DNA of 54,304 nt, taken from NCBI GenBank assembly GCA_022797215.1, contig JAAWKD010000011.1, positions 1 through 54,304 on the forward strand, read 5' to 3'. Source of the stretch: Clostridia bacterium. GTDB taxonomy: Bacteria; Bacillota; Clostridia; TANB77; CAG-508. A program made the translations under genes and the position numbers. Each line of letters opens with the position of its first letter. The first letter of the stretch is position 1. This document shows, one piece after another, positions 25,218 through 34,195 of the stretch. Under the pieces are notes generated by a model. The model saw nothing but the letters and a program-made list of their open reading frames with translations, ran no database searches and was not told the DNA's origin.

Positions 25218-26351
25218 ATGAAAGTAATTATTGCAGCAGCAGGAACAGGAGGACATATTAATCCTGGAATTGCAATAGCTAATAAAATTAAGGAAAAAGA
25301 CTCTAACTCAGAAATCATTTTTATTGGAACAAATCGAGGACTAGAAAATGATTTAGTGCCAAGAGCAGGATATGGTTTAAAGTCTATTCAAGCTTATGGT
25401 TTTAATAGGAAGATTTGTTTAGAGAATTTCAAAAAGATGTATAAAACTTTTCGATCTATAGGAGAGGCAAAGAAGATAATAGAGGAGTTTAGACCAGATG
25501 TTGTAATTGGGACTGGAGGGTATATTTGTGTACCAGTAGGAATTGCTGCAAAAAAGAAGCAAATACCAATTGTATTACATGAAAGCAATGCTTTTCCAGG
25601 AATTGCGATTAAAATGTTATCGAAAAAGGCGGATACTATTTTATTGGGATTTGAAGATGCTAAAGCACGTATTCCCAATGCGAAAAAAATTGTTATAACA
25701 GGGACTCCAACAAAGGTAAAGAAAAGAGAGATTTTAGATAGTAAAAAAGCACAATTCATACAACAACTTGGATTGCAAGAAAATTTGCCAATAGCATTAT
25801 GCTTTGGAGGAAGTCAAGGAGCACAAAGTATTAATGAAAGTTTAACTCAGATTATTACCAAACAAAAGAATAGCAATTATCAAATTGTTTGGGCAGCAGG
25901 ACCTGCACAATATGAGCAAGTAAAAGAAAAGTTAGCAGACTGTAAAATGGCTATAGAACATTTAGAGAAAGTAAAAATAGTTCCTTATATTTATAATATG
26001 GAAGAAATTATGAATATTGTTGATTTAGTAGTATGTAGAAGTGGGGCAATGACAATTACTGAAATTTCTAATGTAGGAAAACCTGCCATATTTATACCAT
26101 TTCCATTTGCTACAGAAAATCACCAAGAATATAATGCTAGAGTATTAGAAAAGGTAGAAGCTGCAAAAATCATTTTAGACAAAAATTTAACAGATGATTT
26201 ATTAAATGAGATGATTGAGAATTTAGTGAAGGATAAGAAAAAATTACAAAAAATGGGAGATAATGCTAAAAGTATTTCTATCCAAAATGTAGAAGAAAAA
26301 ATTTACCAAGAAGTAGAAAATGTTATTACGAACCATAGAGTAAAAAAATAG
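25218..26351 (+). CDS. murG: UDP-GlcNAc:lipid I N-acetylglucosaminyltransferase
   Basis: MurG makes lipid II on the inner membrane face. I use the ATG at 25218, which begins MKVIIAAAGTGGHINPGIAI, the family's N-terminal donor/acceptor loop; GAAAGGA lies upstream. The second glycine-rich motif GGSQGAQSIN (about 199-208) and the C-terminal donor site with CRSGAMTITE and PFPFATENHQ (about 273-304) are present. It has 377 residues, near the family norm. No in-frame CGG is present. Confidence 0.96.
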   Translation: MKVIIAAAGTGGHINPGIAIANKIKEKDSNSEIIFIGTNRGLENDLVPRAGYGLKSIQAYGFNRKICLENFKKMYKTFRSIGEAKKIIEEFRPDVVIGTGGYICVPVGIAAKKKQIPIVLHESNAFPGIAIKMLSKKADTILLGFEDAKARIPNAKKIVITGTPTKVKKREILDSKKAQFIQQLGLQENLPIALCFGGSQGAQSINESLTQIITKQKNSNYQIVWAAGPAQYEQVKEKLADCKMAIEHLEKVKIVPYIYNMEEIMNIVDLVVCRSGAMTITEISNVGKPAIFIPFPFATENHQEYNARVLEKVEAAKIILDKNLTDDLLNEMIENLVKDKKKLQKMGDNAKSISIQNVEEKIYQEVENVITNHRVKK

Positions 26352-26360
26352 CAGGAAATA

Positions 26361-26394
26361 AAGGAAAATTTAAGCTAGAGTTAAGTTTTCCTTT
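26361..26394 (+). terminator. Terminator after murG
   Basis: AAGGAAAATTTAA and TTAAGTTTTCCTT pair around GCTAGAG; a T- and C-rich stretch follows. Confidence 0.65.
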
Positions 26395-26491
26395 TCCTAT
26401 TTCTATTCGAAAAAATTTACCTCCTGGAATTTCCAAAATTTAGGAAAAGAGAAAAATGTCGAAACTGTCAAAAAATGTCACACGAAAACAC

Positions 26492-26520
26492 TTGAAAAGA
26501 TAATATGTCTGTTGTATAAT
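26492..26520 (+). promoter_or_regulatory. Promoter of the 103-aa gene
   Basis: TTGAAA, 17-bp spacer and TATAAT, 38 bp before the TTG start. Confidence 0.75.
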
Positions 26521-26557
26521 TGAGCCTGTGCGAAAGAAAAGGGAGGTGTAAGAAACT

Positions 26558-26869
26558 TTGGAAAAATCAGTTGAAGTGTATGGTAGCGTATCAACTTGTG
26601 ACTGGATAGGTAAGGGAGTGATAAAAAGATTTCCAGTTAATTTGGAATATTACAAGATTCACACTTGTATGCCTAAAAATGTCGAAAAACCTTATGGTAT
26701 AGGAATTATCAAAAAACATGAAGACACAGAAGAATCTTGCATAGAAAAGAGCGAATTCAGTCACGTTTTTAGTCAAGAACAAGATGCAGAAGATATGTTA
26801 AAGATGTTGATTGAAAATGAGGTTACCCCAGTAGCCTTAAGGGATATCTTAGAAGATTATATAGTATAA
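26558..26869 (+). CDS. 103-residue protein, resembles DUF6514
   Basis: It starts with TTG, with GGGAGGTG 9 nt upstream. The product has a YGIGIIKK core and a helical C-terminal part AEDMLKMLIENEVTPVALRDILEDYI, a pattern I associate with the DUF6514 family of Clostridia (from memory, not searched). It is soluble and acidic, and its function is unknown. It is a single-gene unit with its own promoter and a strong terminator shared with a converging small gene. Confidence 0.75.
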   Translation: MEKSVEVYGSVSTCDWIGKGVIKRFPVNLEYYKIHTCMPKNVEKPYGIGIIKKHEDTEESCIEKSEFSHVFSQEQDAEDMLKMLIENEVTPVALRDILEDYIV

Positions 26870-26881
26870 TAATGAGTGGAT

Positions 26882-26918
26882 AAATAGCACCTATCAAGTG
26901 ATTTGATAGGTGCTATTT
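26882..26918. terminator. Bidirectional terminator
   Basis: A perfect 16-bp stem AAATAGCACCTATCAA/TTGATAGGTGCTATTT with a 5-nt loop serves both converging genes. Confidence 0.88.
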
Positions 26919-26922
26919 CTTT

Positions 26923-27069
26923 TCAATCTTTATGAATACAATAAAGAACAAAGCCTCCTAAAACGTAAAGAGCAAGTGTTTGAATAGTTTTTGCATCGAG
27001 AAAGGCAATGCAGAAACATGCAATTACTGCAATGCAAATAGCAAGGACAGAATAAAATACGTACTTCAT
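26923..27069 (-). CDS. 48-residue small membrane protein, minus-strand cassette gene
   Basis: The ATG complementary to 27067-27069 follows AAAGGTGAG on the minus strand. The product begins MKYVFYSVLAICIAVIACFC and has two hydrophobic segments (about 4-22 and 29-44) and a short HKD tail. No family is recognised. It contains no CGG. The codon choices (GTC, CTT, GCC, TTC, TAC) are less AT-biased than those of host genes. It lies alone between the terminator and the topA upstream region. Confidence 0.6.
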   Translation of the reverse strand: MKYVFYSVLAICIAVIACFCIAFLDAKTIQTLALYVLGGFVLYCIHKD

Positions 27070-27216
27070 AATAGGAACTCACCTTTCTGAATAAAATATA
27101 GAAGTTTGCTAAATAAGATAATAACATAAATTATTGCAAAAGTAAAGAAAATCACTTGCAAAATGAATGAATTTAGTCTATGATACTATAATAGTAAAAG
27201 GCAAAGGGCGATGTTA

Positions 27217-27312
27217 ACAAATTCTAAAAAGCAAAGCTTTTAAGAATTTGTAGCAATCGCAATAATTATCTTCTACGGAAATATACAACAAATTGTTAAA
27301 ACAATTTGTTGT
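27217..27312. repeat. Two hairpins upstream of topA
   Basis: ACAAATTCTAAAAAGC pairs with GCTTTTAAGAATTTGT (27217-27251, one mismatch). ACAACAAATTGTT pairs with AACAATTTGTTGT (27285-27312, perfect 13 bp). These are intergenic hairpins in the topA leader. Confidence 0.75.
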
Positions 27313-27349
27313 AATTTCCTAGAATATAAAAAATTTAAGGAGAATACAA

Positions 27350-29446
27350 ATGGCAGATAAATTAATTATTGTGGAATCACCAGCAAAGGCAAACACAATT
27401 AAGAAGTTTTTGGGTGGAAGTACTAAAGTAATGGCTTCTATGGGGCATATTAGAGACTTACCAAAGTCAAAAATGGGAATAGATATAGAACATGACTTTG
27501 AACCAGAATATATTAATATTCGTGGAAAAGGTGATTTGATTAAAAGTTTGAAAAAGGAAGCAAAAAATGCAAAACAAGTCTATCTTGCAACCGACCCTGA
27601 CCGTGAGGGTGAAGCAATTGCGTGGCATTTAGCACATATTTTAGAAATTCCAGAAGATAGTGATTGTAGAGTTACTTTTAATGAAATTACCAAAGAAACA
27701 GTCAAAGAATCTATTAAAAAACCAAGAAAAATAGATATGAATTTAACAGATGCACAACAAGCAAGAAGGGTATTAGATAGAATTGTAGGGTATAAAATTA
27801 GCCCAGTACTTTGGAAAAAAGTAAAAACTGGGTTATCAGCAGGTAGAGTACAATCAGTAGCTGTTAAATTAATTGTAGATAGAGAAGAAGAAATAGAACA
27901 TTTTATTCCAGAAGAATATTGGAATATTTATGCTACTTTATTAGAGCCAAATAGCAAAAAAGAATTTCAAGCTACTTTCTTTGGTAAAGGAAATAAGAAA
28001 ATGGAAATCCATACAGAAGAAGAAGTAAAAGAAATTCTAAAAGCAATAGAAAAAGGAAAATATATTGTAGCAGATATTAAAAAAGGAGAAAAGAAGAGAA
28101 CTCCAGCACCACCATTTACTACTAGTACGATGCAACAAGAGGCATCTCGTAAATTAGGATTTACATTAAAGAAAACTATGTCGGTAGCACAAGGGCTTTA
28201 TGAAGGTGTGAATGTAGGAGAAAAGGGTACTGTAGGTTTAATTACGTATATGAGAACAGACTCTACTAGAATTTCAGAAGAAGCAAGAGCTGTAGCTAAA
28301 ACAATTATTACAGAGAAGTATGGTGCAAGTTATTACGAAAACCGTTATTATAAAACAAAAGCTGGAGCACAAGATGCCCATGAAGCAATTAGACCAACTT
28401 ATATTGATTTGGACCCTGAAAAAATTAAAGGCTATTTAAATAGTGACCAATATAAGCTATATCGTTTAATTTATAGTCGATTTATCGCAAGCCAAATGGC
28501 ACAGGCTGTTTATGATACGATATCAAGTGATATAGAGGTAAACGATTATCACTTTAAAGCAAATGGTCAAACCTTGAAGTTTAAAGGATTTATGACATTA
28601 TATGTCGAAACTCTAGAAGGCGAAAAGGAGGAGGAAGAAAGTACTTCTATTCCAGAGTTAACAATAGGACAAGAGGTAACAAAGAAAAAATTAGATCCCA
28701 AACAAAGCTTTACACAACCACCACCAAGATATACAGAAGCAAGTTTGGTAAAAGCGCTAGAAGAAAAAGGAATTGGTAGACCAAGTACGTATTCTCCTAC
28801 CATTACTACTATATTAGAAAGAAGATATATCGAAAAAGAGCAAAAACAATTAGTGCCAACAGATTTAGGGAAAATAGTAAATCAACTGCTAACAGAAAAT
28901 TTTACAGATGTTATTAATGTAGAATTTACTGCCAAAATAGAGGAAGAATTTGACGAAGTAGCAGAAGGAAAAGAAACATGGAAAAAGATTATTCGTGAAT
29001 TTTATGGTCCATTTGAAAAGGTAGTTGAAAAAGTAGAAAAAGAATTAGAACATGTAGAACTAGTAGAAGAAGTTTCAGATGTACCATGTGAAAAGTGTGG
29101 CAGAATGATGGTAATTAAATATGGTAGATATGGAAAATTCTTAGCATGTCCAGGATACCCAGAGTGTAAAAATGCAAAACCAATTATTGAAACAATAGAT
29201 GTGCCTTGCCCAGTATGTGGGGGAACAGTACAAGTGAAAAAGTCAAAAAGAGGTAGAAAATTCTACGTTTGTGAAAACAATGGAAAAACTTGTGAGTATA
29301 TTTCATGGAATGCACCAAAAGTAGGAGAAGAATGGCATCCAGAAGAAAAAGTAGAAAAGACAAAGAAGAAAACAACTAGAAAATCGACTACTAAGAAAGC
29401 AGCTAAGGGGAAGACAAAAAGTAAGGGAAAGGAGAAGAACTCATAG
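27350..29446 (+). CDS. topA: DNA topoisomerase I
   Basis: This type IA topoisomerase relaxes negative supercoils. The TOPRIM domain is N-terminal (LIIVESPAKANTIKKFL at about 4-20; DPDREGEA at about 81-88). The active-site Tyr300 lies in LITYMRTDS. Two C-terminal zinc-ribbon modules follow (CEKCGR...CPGYPEC and CPVCGG...CENNGKTC), then a Lys/Thr/Ser-rich tail that probably binds DNA. It has 698 residues, as expected, and no in-frame CGG. AAGGAG lies 9 nt before the ATG. Confidence 0.97.
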   Translation: MADKLIIVESPAKANTIKKFLGGSTKVMASMGHIRDLPKSKMGIDIEHDFEPEYINIRGKGDLIKSLKKEAKNAKQVYLATDPDREGEAIAWHLAHILEIPEDSDCRVTFNEITKETVKESIKKPRKIDMNLTDAQQARRVLDRIVGYKISPVLWKKVKTGLSAGRVQSVAVKLIVDREEEIEHFIPEEYWNIYATLLEPNSKKEFQATFFGKGNKKMEIHTEEEVKEILKAIEKGKYIVADIKKGEKKRTPAPPFTTSTMQQEASRKLGFTLKKTMSVAQGLYEGVNVGEKGTVGLITYMRTDSTRISEEARAVAKTIITEKYGASYYENRYYKTKAGAQDAHEAIRPTYIDLDPEKIKGYLNSDQYKLYRLIYSRFIASQMAQAVYDTISSDIEVNDYHFKANGQTLKFKGFMTLYVETLEGEKEEEESTSIPELTIGQEVTKKKLDPKQSFTQPPPRYTEASLVKALEEKGIGRPSTYSPTITTILERRYIEKEQKQLVPTDLGKIVNQLLTENFTDVINVEFTAKIEEEFDEVAEGKETWKKIIREFYGPFEKVVEKVEKELEHVELVEEVSDVPCEKCGRMMVIKYGRYGKFLACPGYPECKNAKPIIETIDVPCPVCGGTVQVKKSKRGRKFYVCENNGKTCEYISWNAPKVGEEWHPEEKVEKTKKKTTRKSTTKKAAKGKTKSKGKEKNS

Positions 29447-29527
29447 AACCTCTTCTTTAAATTTATATAATACTTTAACTTTCTGCTTGTGAAATGCTAT
29501 AATAGAGATATCGCACAATTGAAAAAA

Positions 29528-29568
29528 ACTCAGGGCAGATGGTAGTGCCATCTGCCTGGAGTTTTTTT
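29528..29568 (+). terminator. Strong terminator after topA
   Basis: The GGCAGATGG/CCATCTGCC stem, extended by ACTC and GGAGT, is followed by seven T. Confidence 0.9.
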
Positions 29569-29579
29569 ATGTTGCTACC

Positions 29580-29608
29580 TTGCAAAATATTAATTCCTAT
29601 AGTATAAT
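29580..29608 (+). promoter_or_regulatory. Promoter of the SNF2 helicase gene
   Basis: TTGCAA, 17-bp spacer and TATAAT, about 30 bp before the ATG. Confidence 0.75.
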
Positions 29609-29638
29609 ATTACAATTGATAATTTGTGGAGGGGAGCC

Positions 29639-32624
29639 ATGTTAGAAAATCAAGAAAAAATTCGAGAAAGAGAAAATCATAGAGTTTTTAAACAACTACT
29701 AAGTAGTTTTATGCAAGAAGAGTATGAGAAAAAAGAAGACAATATAGAACATGCCCAAAATATCAATATCATTCCAAAAATATATTATGATGATTTTAAG
29801 AAGAAAATGAAGGTGGAATTTAAAATAGGGGATAAACAATTCTATAAAATTAAAAACTTACCAGACTTTTATACTAAAATGCTCCACCAAGAATCACATC
29901 AATATGGTACAAAATTAAATTTAATTCATAAAAGAGAATCTTTTTTAGAAGAGTCTCTTCCTATTTTAGAATTTATATTAAAATATGCAGAAATTATGAA
30001 ATATAGTAATGAAGAGGCAGAAAGCTATAATTACTATAAAAAAGCATATATACTAGATAATATTTTTATCTCCAATATGGGATTAGATGATTTATTTGAA
30101 GCATTACAAGAGCAATCAGTTAGCTTTCAAAGGAATAATAATGCAGAAACAATAATATATTTTTCCTCTGTAGAGCCAGAAATTCCATTTAGTATCACAC
30201 AAATATCCAATGACAAATTTAGCTTTGAGGCTAATATTGACATCTTTAGCTATGAAATTTTAGAAGGCAAAGATTATATTTATATGCTTTTCAAAGATAC
30301 GATTTATCGTTGCAGTAAAGAATTTGAAAATAATACATTGAAATTGTTAGACATATTACGCAAAAATTATACCAATCAAATTACAATTGATGAAACAGAG
30401 CTAACTAGTTTTTTTGCAGTAATTGCGCCTAATTTATCAAATGAAGTAGAAAGAGAAAATCTGTCCCCAGAAATTGAGAAAAGGTGCGTTCCAAAGCCAC
30501 TTGGTGTGAAAATTTATTTAGACTATGATACGAATAACTATATCATAGCGGAAATTCGTTTCTGTTATGAAAATTTTGAATTTAATCCACTAATAAATGA
30601 AAAAGTATCAGTTGCACGCAATATTATTGGCGAAAACGAAGTTTTACATCAATTAATCAAAACAGGATTTATGTTAGATAAAGCAAATGCGAAATTAATT
30701 TTAGCAAAAGAGGATACTATTTATCAGTTTTTATCAGAAGAAGTTGAGCAATATATGAAAAAATATGAAGTGCTAGTAACAGATGCTTTTAGAAAAAAAG
30801 AAATTCATAGTTTTCAAATGAAAAATATTGGCATACGTATTGAAAATAATTTACTAGAAATCGACTTATCACAAGTTGGAATTGATTTAACAGATTTAGC
30901 ACAAATGTTACAAAAATATCAGCTAAAGAAAAAGTTTCACCGTTTAAAAGACGGAACTTACATGAAATTAGAAAATAATGAAACTATGCAATTTCTAGAG
31001 GAATTGACAACTAATATGGAAATAGACGCAAAAGATTTAACTAGTGGAGTAATGAAACTTCCTGTTTATCGTACCCTATATTTAGAAAAGATGTTAGAAT
31101 CATTACAGAATGTAACTATACAAAAAGATAGTTCTTATCAAAAAATGATAGAGAAATTAGAAACTGAAGGCAAAAGCGATGAAATACAAATTCCAGAAGA
31201 TCTACAAGCAGATTTAAGAAATTACCAAAAAGTAGGGTATCAATGGCTTAAAACACTAGACGAATACCACTTCGGAGGTATCTTAGCAGATGATATGGGA
31301 CTTCGGAAAAACGATACAAGTTTTAGCAGTTATATTATCTTATATTAACGAAGAAAAGAGCTATGGTAGAAAGTCTCAACCTTCTATGGTAGTGTGTCCA
31401 AGTTCTTTAACATTGAATTGGCTAGGAGAGGCTGAGAAATTTGCTCCTACTTTGAGAGCTTTAGTAATTAGTGGTAATGCTACAGAACGAGCAAGAAAAA
31501 TTCAGACGATTGAAAAACAGGATATTGTGATTACTTCTTATGACTCTCTAAAAAGAGATATAGAGTTATATGAAGGACTATATCAATTCAAATATATGAT
31601 TGCAGATGAAGCACAATATATTAAGAATAATAATACACAAAATGCAAAAGCAATAAAAAAAGTTACTGCACAAACAAGATTTGCTTTAACAGGAACGCCT
31701 ATTGAAAATTCACTCTCAGAATTATGGTCTATTTTTGATTTTATTATGCCAGGATATTTGTTTAAGTATCGTAAATTTAAAGAATTGTACGAATTAGCTA
31801 TTGTTAAAGAAAATAGTGAAGAAAAGATACAAAAACTCAAAAAGATGATAGAGCCATTTGTATTAAGAAGAATCAAAAAAGAGGTACTAACAGAATTACC
31901 TGATAAAACAGTAACAGTATTATATAATGAAATGGAAGAAGAACAACAAAAGATTTATTTAAGTCATTTAGCAAGAGCAAAAAAAGAAGTTGCTGATGAA
32001 ATACAGATGAATGGATTTGAAAATAGCCAAATTAAAATTTTAGCTTTATTAATGAGGTTAAGACAAATTTGCTGCCACCCGAATTTGTTTTTACAGGACT
32101 ATGAAGGGGATAGTAGTAAATTAACACAGTGTGTTGAAGTGCTTACAGATGCTACAAAAGGAGGACATAAAATTTTACTATTTTCAGGCTATACATCTAT
32201 GTTTCCGATTATTGAAAAGGAATTAAAGAAAAATCAAATTAGCTATTTGAAATTAACAGGACAGACTAAAGTAGCAGAAAGAATAGAGTTAGTAGACAAA
32301 TTTAATGGAGATCCCAATATTAAAGTATTTTTGATTTCATTAAAAGCAGGAGGAACAGGCTTGAACTTGACTGGGGCAGATATGGTAATTCATTATGATC
32401 CTTGGTGGAATATTTCAGCAGAGAATCAAGCGACAGATAGAACCTATCGAATTGGACAAAAAAATAATATACAAGTATATAAGCTAATTACTAAAAATTC
32501 TATTGAAGAAAAAATATATGAGCTACAACAAAAAAAGGCAAAGTTGATAGATAACATGTTATCGACTCAAAATACCTTTATTAACCAATTATCAAGAGAA
32601 GATATTATGGAGCTCTTTGGATAA
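29639..32624 (+). CDS. SNF2-family DNA helicase/ATPase with CGG frameshift in Walker A
   Basis: I start at the ATG 29639, after GGAGGGG. About 550 residues of bacterial SNF2-associated sequence precede the ATPase. An in-frame CGG (31304-31306) falls inside the Walker A motif: the zero frame reads DDMGLRKNDTS and stops at 31348, whereas skipping the C gives DDMGLGKTIQVLAVILSY. The second frame then carries DEAQ (Walker B), LTGTPIEN, and the helicase C motifs HYDPWWN and DRTYRIGQ. The full protein is about 994 residues. Such proteins move along DNA during transcription recycling or repair. Without the shift no ATPase is made. Confidence 0.92.
31304..31307 (+). other. +1 frameshift site CGGA in the SNF2 gene
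   Basis: The context is GGA CTT C GGA AAA ACG. It supplies the invariant Gly before Lys-Thr of Walker A. Confidence 0.9.
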
Positions 32625-32661
32625 GACAAATGTATTGTATAAAGAAAAGAGGTGTTAACAG

Positions 32662-34080
32662 ATGGAACAAAAATCTATAACTGTGATAGGTGGTGGATTG
32701 GCGGGATGTGAAGCGGCTTATCAAATCGCAAAAAGAGGAATTAAAGTTAAATTATATGAAATGAAACCTAAAAAGTTTTCGCCAGCACATAGTAATCCAA
32801 ATTTGGCAGAAATTGTATGTAGTAATTCATTGAAGTCTAACTTACATACAAATGCATGTGGACTATTAAAAGAAGAACTCCGTCTGTTAGATTCTTTGCT
32901 AATACGTATTGCAGACGAAGTGGCAGTCCCAGCAGGGCAAGCGTTAGCAGTTGATCGTGAAAAGTTTGCTAAAAGGGTAACTGAAGAAATACAAAAAATA
33001 GAAAATATAGAAATCATATACGAAGAGGTAGGAAGTCAAACGGTTAATAATGTTGATGAGGTAGTATCGAATGAAGCAATCTCTAATCAATTAAAGAAAA
33101 TGGCAAAAGACGAAATAGTGATTATTGCAACAGGGCCACTTACTTCAGAAAACTTTTCTAGGGAAATTGCAGAAATAACAGGGCAAGATAAGCTATATTT
33201 TTATGACGCAGCAGCACCAATCCTAGAAAAGGAATCAATTGATATGAATATTGCTTTTTGGGGAGAACGATATGAACAAGAAAGAGGACGAGAAGAAGAG
33301 ATTGATATATGGAAACAGAGGATAGAAAATCAAAAAGAAGCAAGTTATATCAACCTTCCTATGAATCAAAAAGAATATGAAAACTTTTGGGAAGCCTTAG
33401 TAAATGCGGAAATCGCAACTTTACATGAATTTGAGAAAAAGGAAATCTTTGAAGGATGTATGCCAATAGAGATTATGGCAAAGAGAGGAAAAGATACTTT
33501 ACGATTTGGACCATTAAAGCCAGTAGGTTTTACAGATCCAAGAACAGGTAGGAGACCTTATGTAATTGTACAATTAAGACAAGATAATAGTGAAGGCAAT
33601 CTATTTAATATGGTGGGGTTTCAGACAAATTTGAAATTTGGAGAACAACAAAGAGTATTTAGAATGATACCAGGTCTTGAACAGGCAGAGTTTGTAAAAT
33701 ATGGGGTGATGCATCGTAATACCTATATTGATTCTAGTAAGTTATTAGATAATACTTATCAACTAAAAAGTAATGCTAATATTTATTTTGCAGGACAGTT
33801 AACAGGAGTAGAAGGATATGTAGAGTCTATTTCTTCGGGGATGATAGCTGGAATAAATGCTGTAGAACAATACTTAGGTAAAAAGAAAGTGGTCTTTCCA
33901 AGTACAACCATGATAGGAGCATTAGGCTGTTATATAGCAACACAAAACGATAATTTTCAGCCAATGAATGCTAATTTTGGTATTTTACCTCCCTTAGAAG
34001 AAATGATGAAAGATAAGAAAGCAAGATATGCAAAATTAGCAGACAGAGCATTGGAAGACTTGAAAGATTTATTACGATAA
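32662..34080 (+). CDS. trmFO: tRNA (uracil-54-C5) methyltransferase, folate-dependent
   Basis: TrmFO methylates U54 of tRNA using methylene-tetrahydrofolate and FADH2. The FAD-binding N-terminus VIGGGLAGCEAAYQIAKRG (about 9-27) and the CSNSLKSN segment (about 53-60) are typical, as are GPLKPVGFTDPRTGRRPYVI and the C-terminal GQLTGVEGYVESISSG. It has 472 residues, slightly longer than the usual 440. The gene is 37 nt after the SNF2 gene and likely shares its transcript. No in-frame CGG is present. Confidence 0.95.
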   Translation: MEQKSITVIGGGLAGCEAAYQIAKRGIKVKLYEMKPKKFSPAHSNPNLAEIVCSNSLKSNLHTNACGLLKEELRLLDSLLIRIADEVAVPAGQALAVDREKFAKRVTEEIQKIENIEIIYEEVGSQTVNNVDEVVSNEAISNQLKKMAKDEIVIIATGPLTSENFSREIAEITGQDKLYFYDAAAPILEKESIDMNIAFWGERYEQERGREEEIDIWKQRIENQKEASYINLPMNQKEYENFWEALVNAEIATLHEFEKKEIFEGCMPIEIMAKRGKDTLRFGPLKPVGFTDPRTGRRPYVIVQLRQDNSEGNLFNMVGFQTNLKFGEQQRVFRMIPGLEQAEFVKYGVMHRNTYIDSSKLLDNTYQLKSNANIYFAGQLTGVEGYVESISSGMIAGINAVEQYLGKKKVVFPSTTMIGALGCYIATQNDNFQPMNANFGILPPLEEMMKDKKARYAKLADRALEDLKDLLR

Positions 34081-34134
34081 TATGACAAATGTATTAAATT
34101 TTCATGACAAATCAAATAAATTTACATAATATGG

Positions 34135-34163
34135 TTGCAAAAAAATGGAAATTATGTTAAAAT
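34135..34163 (+). promoter_or_regulatory. Promoter of the coiled-coil protein gene
   Basis: TTGCAA, 17-bp spacer and TAAAAT, 32 bp before the ATG; GGAGG lies 7 nt before the ATG. Confidence 0.7.
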
Positions 34164-34195
34164 AGAAACATATGAGGGAAAATGGAGGGTAAAAT

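Noticed and set aside
26930..27127. 65-residue minus-strand frame at this place
   Set aside because: Another minus-strand frame, 26923-27069, has a proper start with AAAGGTGAG and a coherent two-helix membrane protein.
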